This document shows positions 1-11,489 of a stretch of 64,000 nt of DNA, piece after piece; within the stretch, counting starts at the first letter, position 1; each line of letters begins with the position of its first letter. Below the pieces are notes generated by a model. The model was not told the origin of the DNA. It saw nothing but the letters and a program-made list of their open reading frames with translations, and ran no database searches. The position numbers and the translations under genes were made by a program. Source of the DNA: Ectocarpus siliculosus (lineage: Eukaryota; Sar; Phaeophyceae; Ectocarpales; Ectocarpaceae). The DNA lies in the NCBI GenBank assembly GCA_000310025.1, contig FN649728.1, positions 3,054,936-3,118,935 on the forward strand, written 5' to 3'.

Positions 1-108
1 GTTGCCTTTGGCACATGCTACCCCAAACTCGCATCAGCAGCTTCACGCACGATCACGGTACTTTTTCCAGAAACGTCTATGTTCGTTTCTTGAGTATCAC
101 ACCTCTAT

Positions 109-350
109 CGGTGTCATCGCACCGGGGTGCGTTCACTCAACACCGAAAATGGCCAGTGTGACTTCTTCCGTATCGCAACCATCGGTGTCATCGCTCCGGG
201 GGTGGGCGCGTTGGATTTTTGTTTCCGCACGGGTATCGGTGTTACGGCACCCATCGGTGATGTAGGCACCGATCGGTGTTGTGGCACACCGGGGTGAGAT
301 AAAAAACCAAGATAGGAATGTTTCAAAAACAATCGCACCCCGGTGCCATA
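109..350. repeat. Degenerate short repeat, partly inverted
   Basis: A motif of the form ATCGGTGT..CGCACCGGGGTG recurs at about 109, 181, 235 and 271, and once in inverted form at about 331. Copies are 20-28 nt and imperfect, with irregular spacing of 36-72 nt. No coding frame follows the repeat. It may be the edge of a larger element that begins left of the window. Confidence 0.5.
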
Positions 351-1790
351 ACACGCATAATGACGGTATCGTCCGTCCAACCCGGCAAAGAGAGAGCGAG
401 AGAGAGAGAATGAATGAGGTTTGCCTCAGCGCCTCATCACGAAAGAAACCACGCACATACAAGATTGAATTCCACACGAAAGGTCACCTCTGCCAAGAGT
501 CAGAACCACAAAGACACCCCCGAAAAACTCCAAGAGGCCCAGCAATTTGGAGACAAATGCCGACACTCTCGTTGACCGCAACAGACATACGTAGCTCCGG
601 TGTGACACCTCCAAGGGGTGGAATCACTCGCAGTTTTTGGGTCTCCCAAGTCTATGGACTGCTTGCAGTTACAGTAGGCTGGGCGGAGACAACCCTATGA
701 GATAGGCCACGTAGCAGTTATGTCTGTCTCCGCGCGGCCTTAGTTGCGCTACTTCGCTGCCCTGCGGACACATCCTTTTCTTGCGGTCTGCCAGATGAGA
801 CTACAGGCCATTTGCTCTGATATCCACGACGGCAGTAGTCAGAGTTATGTGTGTACCCATCATCGCCCGCCCAAGTCCATGCTGGTCCTCCGAAACATGC
901 TACATGCATACATTCAACACCAAGTTAGTACGTGGTTTGTACCGCCGCACTTGTCGGCTTCCCTTGTGTCTAAAATTGCAAGTTGCCACATGCCATACGG
1001 ACGAAACGCCACATGGCTGAAATGCCAGCTCGGAAATGCGAAGGTTTGGTACAGTCTGCGACCTCTGCAACCTGGCGGGTTAAGGTATTGAGTAACCTTG
1101 CTGTCTACATTCTTATCTCGAACATTGTTACCCGGCATCGAGGCTGCCACATTAAGATTATCCCCTTCTTTCAATGGGCCCACTACATTACGTTCATCAT
1201 GGTGTGTCGAGAGTCGAGAGGACATGTAGTCTAGCAGGAGCATGGGGTGATCGGAATTAGAGCCAGCGTTTGTCACCAGAAATTTTAAATTCGCAACTAA
1301 CTTTTAAAGATGTGAGCATCTTGCTCACCGCCCTCTTTGCGCGTTTGTGATTCAACAATAGATGCGCCACGATACCACCCCACAGCAGCGAGCACTTTGG
1401 TATCAACCCTCTCACCATCGAGATATTCCCTCCCAGCAGGGAGGTCTGATGCTTGCGTGCCACACTTCGTACGGCCTGCGATCGGAAATGCGATGCGGGC
1501 TGATGACGGCCTGTTCTGGCAGATCCCCGGGCTCTCGTATCCTCCGCGGTGCCGGCATCGCATGTCCCCGTTGGGCACATGCGACAGCCTCAGCGTGTAT
1601 GAAGAAGTCGGCCAGTTGGGGATACAGGGTATGTGTCCGAAGAGAGTAAGGCGCACAGAGTATCTGCTTATGCTTTGTACGCAACAGCGACGTCCGTGTG
1701 TTGCCGCTAAATCTGTAGGTCAAGCGTAGAGGCGGGTTATTAACGGCCATTTTTTTTAAACGGGGGTATCTTCCCACTGAAGTCACGGAG
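351..1790. other. No recognisable gene
   Basis: Open frames here overlap one another on both strands and have the composition of chance frames. I see no domain, splice-supported exon chain or RNA gene. Confidence 0.5.
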
Positions 1791-1947
1791 CCCCTTGATC
1801 TTTTTTAATTGCTTCGCGCGACCGGAGCTCTCGTTTGAGCACCACAGCGTGGCACGCCGAGCATTCCACCCCGAGATACAGCCGAGGGAGCCACCGCAGC
1901 TCCTGCTTCTAGCCACCTTAGTCGTTTTCTTGGGGTTCTTGCTAAGC

Positions 1948-4265
1948 ATGATCCGGCGGAAGGTGGACGAGGAGCAGGTTCGAAAGGCCTGTGCAGCGAT
2001 AGATGATGGCATGTCGGTTAGGAAGGCTGCTGAGGTCTTCGGGGTAGGTCGTACGTCCATCGCAGACCGCCGCCGTGGCAAGGTGGCCATGAACACGAAG
2101 GTTGGTCCCGAGACCATCCTGAGCAAAGAAGAGGAGGATTCGCTGGAACATATTCTGCTGTTTGCTGCTCGCAACTTATTGGCTGTGGATCGGGTTCACC
2201 TCAGAGATGCGGTGCGACGACTATCCATTGGGATCCAGAGAAGGGTCGGGGAAAGATTGGCTTGCGGGCTTTCTTCGTAGGCACCTACGGGTGGCGGAGC
2301 GCTCGACCCGCATCTACGAGGCAAACAGGATCACCGAAGACGAGGAGCCTCGCATGGTGCAGTTCTACGAGAGATGGACACAGCTCTCGTCGAAGAGGTC
2401 AAACCGGAGGCCAACCACGTGCACAACACGGACGAGACAGGTGAAGATGGCTCGGAGACTAGTCTAGACTACAGCAGTAGATGCGTGGCAGCAGTAACTG
2501 CACGGGTGACTGCTGTGCAAAGACCACGAAACATGTCACACGAAAAATATCAGGCAGAGTTCTGCTCCCTTGCGGCGGAATTTTGGCCTCCTCATGTACT
2601 GCTGTAGTGTAGTCTACAGAGGCCGTGCTCCCGTATTCCTGTTTAAAAAAGCCGAAATTGTCGCTGGTTCTGGTGTAGAGTAGGCTACAAGTAGTAGTTC
2701 CAGACACAAAAGTAGAGTACAGCACTTGTTCCAGACAATGTACTGCTGTAGACTATGGTAGTCTAGAATTCACTATTTTCAGAGCTGCATCGCATCGTCT
2801 TCAGCTGGTAGTTCGAGGGAACCGGCGGCGACGAACGTGTAACTAAGTCTAGGGGGGCGATGTCGAGTAGATGCATGTGCCAACACGGGAAAAAAACTAG
2901 ACTAGTCGACAGCAGTAGAATCTAGTCAAGCACCCAGCACCCTGTTGTTGCTCTCCCGGTTGCCTCGTCCAGCTACCGCCAAAATGACGGTAGACTGCGT
3001 ACAGGTTGAAAGCGCTCGCCGCACGAAAATAAATGAAAAGAGCCACCGCGTGTCCCCCCCCCGTCCACCCCCGTTGCTTGGCGCGCACGATATTGATTGC
3101 AAGTGTTTGGGTGCGTGCGTACACTACCGCTGGTAGTTTTGACTATCCATTAGACTAGCCCATTAGACTAGCCTATCGCCCCCCCCCCCTACCGACCCTC
3201 ACCTACGCGTTCTTCCCCGTTGCAGGTACCACCCCGCAAGGAACCAAGACGACGAAAGGGTTTGCGGAATCCGGGCAGAAAGTGGTTGGTTCGATGCGCT
3301 CCAACTCCCGAGAAAACACCACCGTGGTCGCTGCCATCAGCGCTGATGGTCACACCTGGGCACCCACCATTATCTTCAAAGGGCAACGACTTCTGGCCGA
3401 TTGGTTTGTAGAGCGAAACGGCCCGGAGGGTGCGAGGTACACCTGTACGGATTCTTGCAGCGAAACGTATTCATGGCCTACTTGAAGGATTTCCACAAGC
3501 AGCTCGGCGACCGAGGGTTGCTCGACGGAAAACCCCACATACTCTTGCTCGATGGACATGCATCACACGTGAGCGTGGAGGTAGTCAGGCTGGCCATGAA
3601 TCTCAAAATCATCTTGTTCCAGCTACCCTCCCGCACGTCGCACATCACCCAGCCCTTGGATGTCGTCGCCTTCGGACGCTTTAAGAAATCGGTGGCCAGA
3701 GTGTTGGCGTGCTTCTACCACAACTCCGGCGGGTTGTTGCCGCTGAAACGCGACATGCCCGGCGTGATCGCGGATGCTTGGAAAGTGAGCTTTACACCGG
3801 AGATGAATAAGTCATCATTCGCTGGGGCGGGCCTGTGGCCTGTGAACATGGAGGGCCGGCTGAAGGGGACAGCGAAGAAGAAAGAGCGGCGAGACGAGCG
3901 CCCACCCCTACAGGATGTCCCCATTGCCGCCCCCAACGAGCAGCTGGGAAACCGACATCGGAGAAAGGACCCTCAGGGTGCTGAGGGGGCAAGGGCACAC
4001 CGTCACGGGAATCCGAGTAGGCACGGTGTTACTCGGTGGCCTCTTGACTCAAAGGAAGCGCGCGAAGAAGATGGCGACCTCACGGGGCTCGCTTTGGCCT
4101 TCCCGACCGAGGCAACATCACCGCGCCTGAGTTCCTGGACGCTGTTGCTGAAAAAGAACGCGCAGACAAGGCGGAGAGCGACGCGAAAGCTGCGTGGGCC
4201 CGCGAAGAGAAGAGGGCAGAAAAAACGGCCGCGGAGCTGTTGCGGCGGGCGCGCATGGCAGATGG
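1948..4265 (+). pseudogene. Decayed pogo/Tigger-type DDE transposase with an intron
   Basis: The 5' part (from ATG 1948) encodes a psq/CENP-B-like helix-turn-helix (GMSVRKAAEVFGVGRTSI), then a CENP-B-type second DNA-binding segment (GKDWLAGFLRRHLRVAERS). The DDE domain follows: first acidic motif NTDETG (Asp codon 2431), LLLDGHASH (Asp 3551) and QPLD (Asp 3659), as in pogo transposases. A 785-nt GT-AG intron (2441-3225) interrupts the domain directly after DET; splicing joins the frame to the downstream GTTPQGTK/NSRENTTVVAAIS block. The gene is broken: the frame changes near 2225, 2375 and 3455, and again between about 3900 and 4110. The tail (4110-4250) is a charged Ala/Glu/Lys-rich helix. 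Family assignment is firm; inactivity is inferred from the frameshifts, some of which could be sequencing errors. Confidence 0.8.
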
Positions 4266-4505
4266 AGGAAGGGGACGGGGGCGGGGAGGAGGGAGGGGGG
4301 AGGAAAGGGGAGGGCGCGGCGGGCACGGAGAGAGAGCGGGAAGGGGACGGGGGCGGGGAGGAGGGCGCGGGAGGAGGGGGGGGTGAGGCGAGCGGGCGGG
4401 GGGAGGGAGGCGGGGGCCGCGGTGTTGGTCGTGGAGACGGGGTGGCGGGGTGGGAGCGCGTGGCCGGGAAGGGGGGCGCGGCCGGATGGGGGGGCGCGGC
4501 CGGGT
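4240..4505 (+). repeat. Purine-rich GGGGA low-complexity tract
   Basis: Nearly pure G/A on the plus strand, with GGGGACGGGGGCGGGGAGGAGGG-like blocks repeated at least twice. It directly follows the charged C-terminal part of the pogo remnant and reads as Gly/Arg or Gly/Glu depending on frame. The tract is probably prone to slippage. Confidence 0.7.
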
Positions 4506-4599
4506 AGCTGGAGCAGAAGGGACAACTTTGTCGTAACGTCAGCCAGCGCCCTCCGTGTCCAGGATTGGACGACAACGGACGCCGACACCCGTTGTTGAC

Positions 4600-5640
4600 G
4601 TGTAGCCGTATGGATATTTTCTCACGTGTCCTGACAGGTTCAGATTTGAATCGAACACGCCCAAATGGTCGTGAAATTGTACCCGGAGTCGATATGCACC
4701 CTGTAGAACGTCGCATGTGGTTCGTAGGCTATGCGACGGTGATATTAGGGCGCGCAAGCACCGGGGGGGCAGGATGCACGGGTTTTGAACCCAACCCGGG
4801 GATGTCATGATTTTGTCCCCGGGTGACCTGCGTATGTTATTTTTTTTTTTTATGGATGTTTTTCACTCATGGTTACAGGTTTCCTCAGAGGCACTCGTCG
4901 CGGGGGTGTAAAGGCGTTTTGAAACTACAGTTGTTTTCGGCGTTAATTCTTACCGTAGCGGCAAGCCTAAAATCGGGGAAAGGTGTCCTTATTTGACATT
5001 TAAAATGTGGTCAGGTGTGCTCCAATGGTCGTGTAATTGTGCGTACAGTCGAAACATACCCTGTAGAACGTCGTGTGGTCCGTACGCTGTTTGATAGTGA
5101 CGTTCGTGCGTTCCAGTACCGAGGGGGGGAGGGATGCACAGGTTTTGACCGAAAACGCGGGGACGCGGTGGTTCTGTCCCCGGGTGGTTTTTATTTTATT
5201 TGTTTTTTTTCTGAACATGTTTCTCACTCATGTTTGAAGATCCCCTCCAAAGGTTGTGTCGTGGGGATGAATGAGTATTCCTCAATGGTGGATACAGTTT
5301 GGCGGTGTTCGGCGTGAATTCTTACCGTTAGCGGCATGCTAAATCAGGAAAAGTACCCATGATTGACAGAGCACCATTTTACGTAGACCACTCATTTCGC
5401 CGTGTTTTTTTTTTATCGAGTCGTCTACTGACTGGAATACATATTTATGCACTAAACGGGTTGTTCTGCCTCGTTTCGAACGCACAGAGCACGCAATACA
5501 GGTCACGGAGGGAAGAACCCATCCCTACCCATGGTGTCGAAAACCCGGGGATACGTCATTTTCATCCCCGGGTGTCCATCCTTTTTTTTGTTCATTTTTC
5601 CTCATTCCTATTGTATTTCACGCATGCCCACCAAACCTTG
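4600..5640. repeat. Three diverged tandem copies of a ~370-bp repeat
   Basis: Three successive copies share the same order of landmarks: a block GGTCGTG.AATTGT..CCTGTAGAACGTCG, then a G-run with GATGCACGGGTTTTGA, a short hairpin with CCCGGGGA and TCCCCGGG arms (near 4795, 5157 and 5546), a T-run, TTTCACTCATG, and GGCGT.AATTCTTACCG..AGCGGCA. The third copy keeps mainly the hairpin half. Hairpin spacing is about 362 and 389 nt. No protein is encoded. I do not recognise the family. Confidence 0.7.
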
Positions 5641-6425
5641 GGTCTTGAAACGCTTTCAAACGTACGAAATCAACCAATGATGAAAGTGGCCTTTGATACC
5701 CCCAGGGGTAATTTTCTCTCAAAATGGCGCCTGCAGCTCAGGTCTACGGCTCCAGCCCTACCTCGTCACTGTTGACGATTTTTTCCTCTTCTGTTTTTTA
5801 GGTAGGCGGGGGGTGATCATACCTATCGCTCGATACCACAATAGCATCGAAGTTCGATTTCCTGCTCAAGAACAAGCTCTTAGCACAGGGGGTGGCGTAA
5901 GTGGCCTTTAATACCCCCCCCTACTCCACCTGTCCACCTGCTGCTGCCTGCTGACAGGTGAGGGTACAGCGTGTATCAGTTTCGCGTAGAATCGTAGTAT
6001 CCGCGGTGAAGTTCCTCTTCGGAGAGCGTGAGGCGTGCCAACTGGGTTCCGTCCGTGGCTGCAGGTGCACTGCACGCTCCCGCTTGGTGTATGCACCAGC
6101 TGGAAAGAGTATAGAGTCGGGGGTGCATCGCGTGCTACTCTACATAACGATGCGTGGTGGCAGCGAAACCTTGCCCTTTGTGCATCTGTGCCCCTGTGCA
6201 TTTGTTTGACGCGAGTCGCTCAACACACATCACCACGACAACAGCAACATGTACTCCAAAAACAGCAACATAGGGTTTACAGTAGTCGTTTTGTCATCCC
6301 AGCCTTGATTGTCTTGACCCTCTCGGTAAGCTATACAAAAATCATCCTTGACAGCAGCACAAATCGTGACGAGGGGCACACACGAAGTGATTTGGTTGAT
6401 GGCGCGTCGCGTTATGTCTAGCGTT
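5641..6425. other. No recognisable gene
   Basis: Short overlapping frames only. No domain or exon chain seen. Confidence 0.45.
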
Positions 6426-6431
6426 TGGGGG

Positions 6432-6860
6432 TCTCCCACACTTTCTACAGTTTTCCCAAACAAGGGCCACCCATGGGCACCCCGTTAGGCCAAACCCATG
6501 AGCAGCCCACACGGGCTTTCCATGGGCTTGCTCTTATGGGCAACCCGTGGGCAGCCCATGGGCGACCCATGGGCGACCCATGGGCGACCCATGGGCAACC
6601 CATTGGAAGCCCATGGGCGACCAATGAGAGCCCTTCGACCGGACCAGTGACTCCCACACGATACGTGCTACGATGGCGCTGGTGGCTAAGTTCTAGGTTG
6701 GTGTGCCGGTGGCTAAGTTCTAGGTTGATATGGCGAACTTCTGGGTTGAAGTGCCCGTGGGCGGCCCATGAAGTGCCCATTAAGTGCCCATGGGCGGCCT
6801 ATGGGTGACCCATGAGTGTCCCGTGGGCTGTTTAGAAAAACTGTCAGTAGTGTAAGAGAC
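6432..6860. mobile_element. Foldback/MITE-like element, copy 1 (CCCATGGG family)
   Basis: The ends form imperfect ~30-bp inverted repeats: left 6432-6461 (TCTCCCACACT..ACAGTTTT) and right 6830-6860, whose complement reads GTCTCTTACACTACTGACAG. Inside, the self-complementary word CCCATGGGC is repeated many times, followed by a block with AAGTTCTAGGTTG repeats. TTTGGGGG lies outside both ends (directly before 6432 and a few bases after 6860), consistent with a diverged target-site duplication. The same architecture recurs at 18529-19206. No transposase is encoded, so it would be non-autonomous. Confidence 0.7.
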
Positions 6861-7004
6861 TGAGCTTTGGGGGTGAACGAACGTGATGAGCTCTCACACT
6901 TGACGGTATTCTACCGATTTCAGATCACAACATAAAATCCAAGGATGTGTGCGTGTTTGTGTTTTGTCCTAATTTGGCTTGACAGTCCCCCCATTTTTCG
7001 TGGT

Positions 7005-7150
7005 GAGACGCGTACTACACTTTTCAGTGTATGTAGATTGGTACACTTTTAGCGTACTTTTTCGTACAACTACCAACCATCCAGGGTCAAACTGGAGGGG
7101 GTAAACACCAGGGTCCTTTCTTCTTTTCTTTTTTTTTCGTGCCTCGCCTT
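7005..7150. repeat. Dispersed repeat, copy 1
   Basis: Shares ordered blocks with 11245-11365: TACACTT.TCAGTGTAT, CGTACAAC.ACCA, CCAGGGTCA.AC..GAGGGGGT.AAACACCAGGG, a T/C-rich run, then TTCGTGCC..GCCTTCCTC. Non-coding, family unknown. It borders the GC-rich island that begins at about 7140. Confidence 0.65.
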
Positions 7151-7765
7151 CCTCCTGCAAGGGTTAGGGTTAAGGCCTTCCGAGCGGTTTGCCAGGGACT
7201 CGGCCCTGAGACCCAGCGTCGGGGACTACGACTTAAGGGCAGCCGAGGCCGCCGCCGCCGGCTCGTCGACCGCCGTCCACCCGGCCCTCGGGCGCAAGCC
7301 CACGGGGGCCCCGTACGACCCGGCGCTTAGCCGTTTCCTCTTTCACGACGACGGCCCCAGCGCCCACGCCTACAGCCTGGAGTCAGCCAGGGGGGGCGGC
7401 GGCCACGGCGGATTGGCCGGCCACGCGGCGGCGCCGCCGGCGTGGTCGTTCGGGGGCCAGCGGCCGGCTCCCAGACCCCCGGACGACCCCCGGCCAGGCA
7501 CCGTCAGGCCTCCTTACATAACGAGACCGATCCCTGCTGCTCGTCTTCTCCAGCCGGGGTGAGGTTTGGGGCCGGACGCGAGGACATGTCCAGTAGCGTT
7601 TCGGGGATCCCGCGGGTGGAGGTGGAGGAGAGGGCGACGCGGGGGCAGGCGGGCGGCCGGAGAGCGAGGCTGTACCTCCCCGAGAGGGACCGCACGGGCT
7701 CGAGAGCGTTCATGCGCTCGAGGAAGTTGCCTAGGCCGGGGACCCGAGGGCCTAGCAGTTAGTCG
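7140..7765 (+). other. GC-rich island with open frames, probable gene fragment
   Basis: Much richer in G+C than the DNA on either side, with sharp edges. One frame is open from 7140 to the TGA at 7560-7562 (about 140 codons, no ATG) and has C/G at most third positions. It encodes an Ala/Gly/Pro-rich sequence with FLFHDDGPSAHAYSLESARG. A second frame from about 7540 to 7762 (GREDMSSSVSGIPRVEVEE..) follows. Minus-strand frames are also open, as expected at this composition. A short GGGTTAGGGTTA tract sits near the left edge. I do not recognise the product; an exon, a captured fragment or foreign DNA are all possible. Confidence 0.35.
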
Positions 7766-7771
7766 TTCGTT

Positions 7772-8325
7772 TTATGATGTGTGTGTGTTTTTATTATTAG
7801 CATCGACCGCGTTAAACCGGCTGACCAATGAAAAGACGTCAGTCTTAGTGCGGTTGAAAACACAAAACACTTCTATCTGCCATGAACTGGGACCCCGTGA
7901 GGGGGCAGCATGGGGGGAGGCCAAACTATCCTTCGGATCAAAGACAGAAACAGCAGCAACAGAAGAAAACTGGACGCGTCTACCAAGGCTATTACCTTGT
8001 ACTCTAGTTCGTTTAGGAGTACTTTCACCATTATCCTCCTTGTTTTCGCTACCATCATTCTGATCCTCATTTTGACAAGAATCTCTGGGCAGTTCTTCCC
8101 TAGCCCTACGTTCTGTGTTTTGGGGAAGGTCATCTGGCTCAGACCCTTTGCTCTCTTCCACTTCTCCATGTTTTCCTCCTCCATCGTCGTCTTCGTCCTC
8201 CTTTCTTCCCTTTCTCTTTCCTTCGTCTCCGTCACTCCTAAAAGAATTACCCTCATTACTATCGATGTGTGTGTCTATGTTTGTGCTGCATTGACCAGTT
8301 AAACATTTGTTAAAATGTCGTCAGT
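7772..8325 (-). CDS. Acidic hydrophilic open frame, possible exon
   Basis: A minus-strand frame is open from about 8325 to the stop at 7772. The first ATG is at 8161, but the same composition continues upstream, suggesting an exon rather than a complete gene. The product is rich in Asp, Glu, Asn, Ser and Lys (EDEDDDGGGKHGEVEESKGS), then a less charged C-terminal part (GRRVQFSSVAAVSVFDPKDS). No domain recognised. A reversed overlapping frame on the plus strand encodes a hydrophobic run, so the strand is not certain. Confidence 0.3.
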
Positions 8326-8329
8326 CTCC

Positions 8330-9580
8330 AGCGAAGCCAGAAGATAATGGGTTGTGTGCTACAGTAGGACCTTCTCCGCTAATAAAGCGTCGGCTACGCG
8401 TAGGTTCTCCTTGACACGATTGCATTGTGTCGTACAACGTGTTGTAGTTGTGAATGCAGCAAGGTTGGGGCGCACCTCTTGGCAAACGTCACCCGCACTT
8501 ATCATAACAACGAACGTTATTTCTGCTGTAGGGCTCACGACGACGAACGAACGTAAACTTCACAGGCGGAGCAAGTCCAACACATCACGGCTGAACGACC
8601 ATGTGGGTGGCACCACCCGTCACCCAAGGACCTTCGGTCGTATGGGTTCAAGTTTGCTTTTTGCCAACAATTTATGTGTAGCTGAAAGACGTGTGCGCCT
8701 TGTCATCTCATCTAATGTGAACGTCATTTTCCCATCCCTGGGCATGCATGTTTGGACGCGAAAATCAAGGGTCACACAGAAGGAGTCCGCACAGCAACTT
8801 TCCGTGATGCGTAGAGCCGAATAGAACATGCTTGATGATGGCCTTGCAGTACGGTCACAGCGAGTGAAAGGACGGTGAGCCTCGAAAAGGGGCGAGAGTT
8901 TGGCGCGGACATCTCTATGGTCCACTCAAAACAATCTGAAATTCCCCCCGCATCGACATACCTTGATGTATGTGTTGTTACGAATATCTTTGGCGCCAAA
9001 GCAAAAAAATGTGCCAGGTGGCTCTTCTCACGATTATTTAGTATTCCTCCAAAACACAAGAAAAGGGTTAGTGGCGATTGGCGAGAGGAATCATTTGCCG
9101 CATTCTTCTTTGAAAACCCTACAGCAGGATCTCGCACATGGCGTCCTCAAACTAAAAACTAACACCCAACCAACGCCAAAACAAAACACACTATTGTACG
9201 CATAATATCGGCGTGAAAAGTTCTGAAATCTCATATGTAGTCAAGTAAAGGAGAGTATTTTTCGCTTCGAGGAAAGGACCTGTTCCAAAAGAATTGGGTT
9301 GTTTGCTCTGTTGTTTCACTCATCATTTCGAGCTAGGTTTGGTCGATAATGGACAATCATCTTAGGAATGAAGAGTGAGGCGCTACACGCAAGCTAGTGT
9401 AAGCTGCTTGTTTCCGTGTGTTCCTGTAGCACAGCTGGGTCAGCGTGGGCCGGCATCGATGACGAGCAGATGCAAAGAGGTAATGAGAGCGAGGCATGTT
9501 TGCCCTTCATCTAACCTCATCGTAACGTTTCGACGATCCATGGTAACTTTTCGAATTTCTCCCTCCAGGGGGGGGTACTC
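8330..9580. other. No recognisable gene
   Basis: Overlapping short frames on both strands, none with a domain, a coherent composition or matched splice sites. Confidence 0.45.
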
Positions 9581-9584
9581 ATAG

Positions 9585-9660
9585 TCGTGCATGCCGTAGT
9601 CGTTAGACCATTGACCTCGCATCCCTACAAAGCCGGGACGGAGCACGCCGGGTTCTCACC
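9585..9660. repeat. LINE 3'-tail-like dispersed repeat
   Basis: The segment around GACCATTGACCTCGCATCCC resembles the sequence just downstream of the LINE coding remnant at 10165-10275 and recurs in inverted orientation at 30245-30315. I take these as copies of one LINE 3' end; the link rests on shared blocks only. Confidence 0.5.
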
Positions 9661-10040
9661 GGACCAGGCTCTCACATCACCAAGCGCGAAGCACCGTGAG
9701 GTATTCGGCGAGTCGCATGAAGGGTGCGCTGTATCCTGCTAAGGGTATTCGGCATCTTGTGCTTACTTACTTCCGTACGGCTGACAGCTGCGTATGACTT
9801 AATTTGTTTTCTGGTGCTTTCATTTCCAGAGACAGTTATACGCACTGTGCAACTGCCTCGAGGGTGCTTGACCATTTTAACACAACGTGGTGCGATCATC
9901 CCCCTTGCGCGGAGTGAGGGTTCTCGACCCCGCACAACATGATCTACTCGACCTCTATTTATGGCAACCGCGAAAAACACCCAGAGGTAACAAAACAAAT
10001 GGTAACCTGGTTGCCGAGCTCATAAAGTGAATTGACTTGT

Positions 10041-10171
10041 TTTCCAACGTCGTTGCCAAGCAAGCGACGAAAACCCAATCCCGATGGCAAACACCGAGGG
10101 GGGGGCTTGCTTTACAACGCCGTTGCCAAGCGACGAAAACCCGACCCCGATGGCAAACACCGGGGGAGGGC
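10041..10171. repeat. Two-copy tandem repeat, ~70 bp
   Basis: Two copies carry CGTTGCCAAGC..CGACGAAAACCC followed by CCCGATGGCAAACACCG and a G-run. Copy 1 has a small AAGC insertion. They lie just downstream (on the minus strand) of the LINE coding remnant and may be its 3' untranslated end. Confidence 0.65.
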
Positions 10172-10214
10172 GGAGGGGGGGCGTACTCTTATGTTTAGCA
10201 TGCCTTAGCGGTGA

Positions 10215-11150
10215 GACCATTGACCACGCGTCCTCAAGAGGTCGGAGCATTGTTCCCACAGGACCGATCACCGATGGCCAATCGTTCCTTCCTACTTTGC
10301 CAAAGGTGGCTCAAAAATGTCTTCCCTAGTCTGTCTATCCTAACGATATCCCTTCCCGCCTTTTCAAACCACTTCCTACTCCCCAGTACAGCTACCGTCC
10401 TTTCCTCTCTATTCCATGCCTCAAAAATCTCCCTGTACCTCCCTTGTATTTTTCCCAGCTCAGTCACGTACACTTCCCTCTCCTTCTCGTATAGCTGACA
10501 TTCCACGACTACCGCATTCGAAGCCGCAATCACATTTGAACTTGTCGTCTTCGTCGTCTACCGTCCTATGTCTTCGTCGTCGTCCTCCTATACTATGTCC
10601 CCGGTCCTGAATTTGACCTTAAGCTTTGTCCCTGCATCCATTGGTCCATGCAGGTAATCCTTGAACCCTATTCCTTCTTTTAACATTCCGTACACTTCTA
10701 GACCCCACTTATCCTCGGTTTGTTTCCTAAGATTCTGCTCTTCTCTTTCGGCGCAAGCAACAGATATCTTCTCCTTGAACCCCTTTAGACCCTCCGTTTC
10801 CAACGTTTCATCTTCGTCGATGTCGAACCCCTTTCCATACCTCCTCTACAACCTTGACCCATTCCGTGGGTTGTCTACCCCTCTTTTTGTTTGCCCACTT
10901 CGCCTCCCATACTATTCTCGGCAACCTCTCCTCTCCCATCCCGCACATGCGATACTGCCATGTCAGCTTCCTTGCGTCTCTTCCCGACCGTAGGGATTGG
11001 CTCCCCAATTATGCCCTGACGGCTGCATTACTTGTGCGCTTGGAGCATCCTAGGATGATTTTCGCTGCTTTCATCTGCGCCGCCTCGAGTTCTTTCACTA
11101 CCTTCTTAATTCCTTCCCATACTTCTCCGGCGTACTAGCGGCGGCAAGAT
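10215..11150 (-). pseudogene. 5'-truncated LINE (non-LTR retrotransposon), C-terminal ORF2 remnant
   Basis: Minus-strand frames, read in order, give the region after the reverse transcriptase of a LINE: YAGEVWEGIKKVVKELEAAQ, KAAKIILGCSKRTSNAAVRA, then RDARKLTWQYRMCGMGEERL, KEGIGFKDYLHGPMDAG, a FKCDCGFEC motif resembling the C-terminal Cys/His knuckle, and LYEKEREVYVTELGKI. The last block ends IDRLGKTFLSHLWQSRKE. There is an in-frame TAA in place of a Glu codon (about 11020) and several frame changes, so it is dead. The left (5') break near 11150, next to an unrelated repeat, is typical of incomplete reverse transcription. Confidence 0.75.
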
Positions 11151-11244
11151 TACGCTCTTCAAAACTCTCAATTTGATGCGTGTATCGAGGTGTCGGTTTG
11201 GGGGGGGGGGGTGGCCTAAGTGTCCGGAATAGTGTTCGTCGGTT

Positions 11245-11365
11245 GCTACACTTGTCAGTGTATTTTTGCGTACAACCACTACCACCCAGGGTCACACAGG
11301 AGGGGGTTAAACACCAGGGCTTTTTCCTTCTTTTTATTTCATTTTCGTGCCCCAGCTTCCTCATG
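11245..11365. repeat. Dispersed repeat, copy 2
   Basis: Matches the blocks listed for 7005-7150 in the same order and orientation, about 4.2 kb away. It abuts the truncated 5' end of the LINE remnant. Confidence 0.65.
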
Positions 11366-11489
11366 CGGTGCCTGCTGAATTATATTTTTATCGCGACAAG
11401 GGTCCAGCCGTCAGTTTCAATCGACAACGGTACTAGCGTCGCAGGTTGGTACTCATGAGGAGAGCTTTTTCAGCTAGCTTTTTCAGTTA

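Noticed and set aside
6470-6830. CRISPR-like array of short repeats
   Set aside because: Repeats are 9-12 bp palindromes without uniform spacers, inside an element with inverted ends, in a eukaryotic genome.
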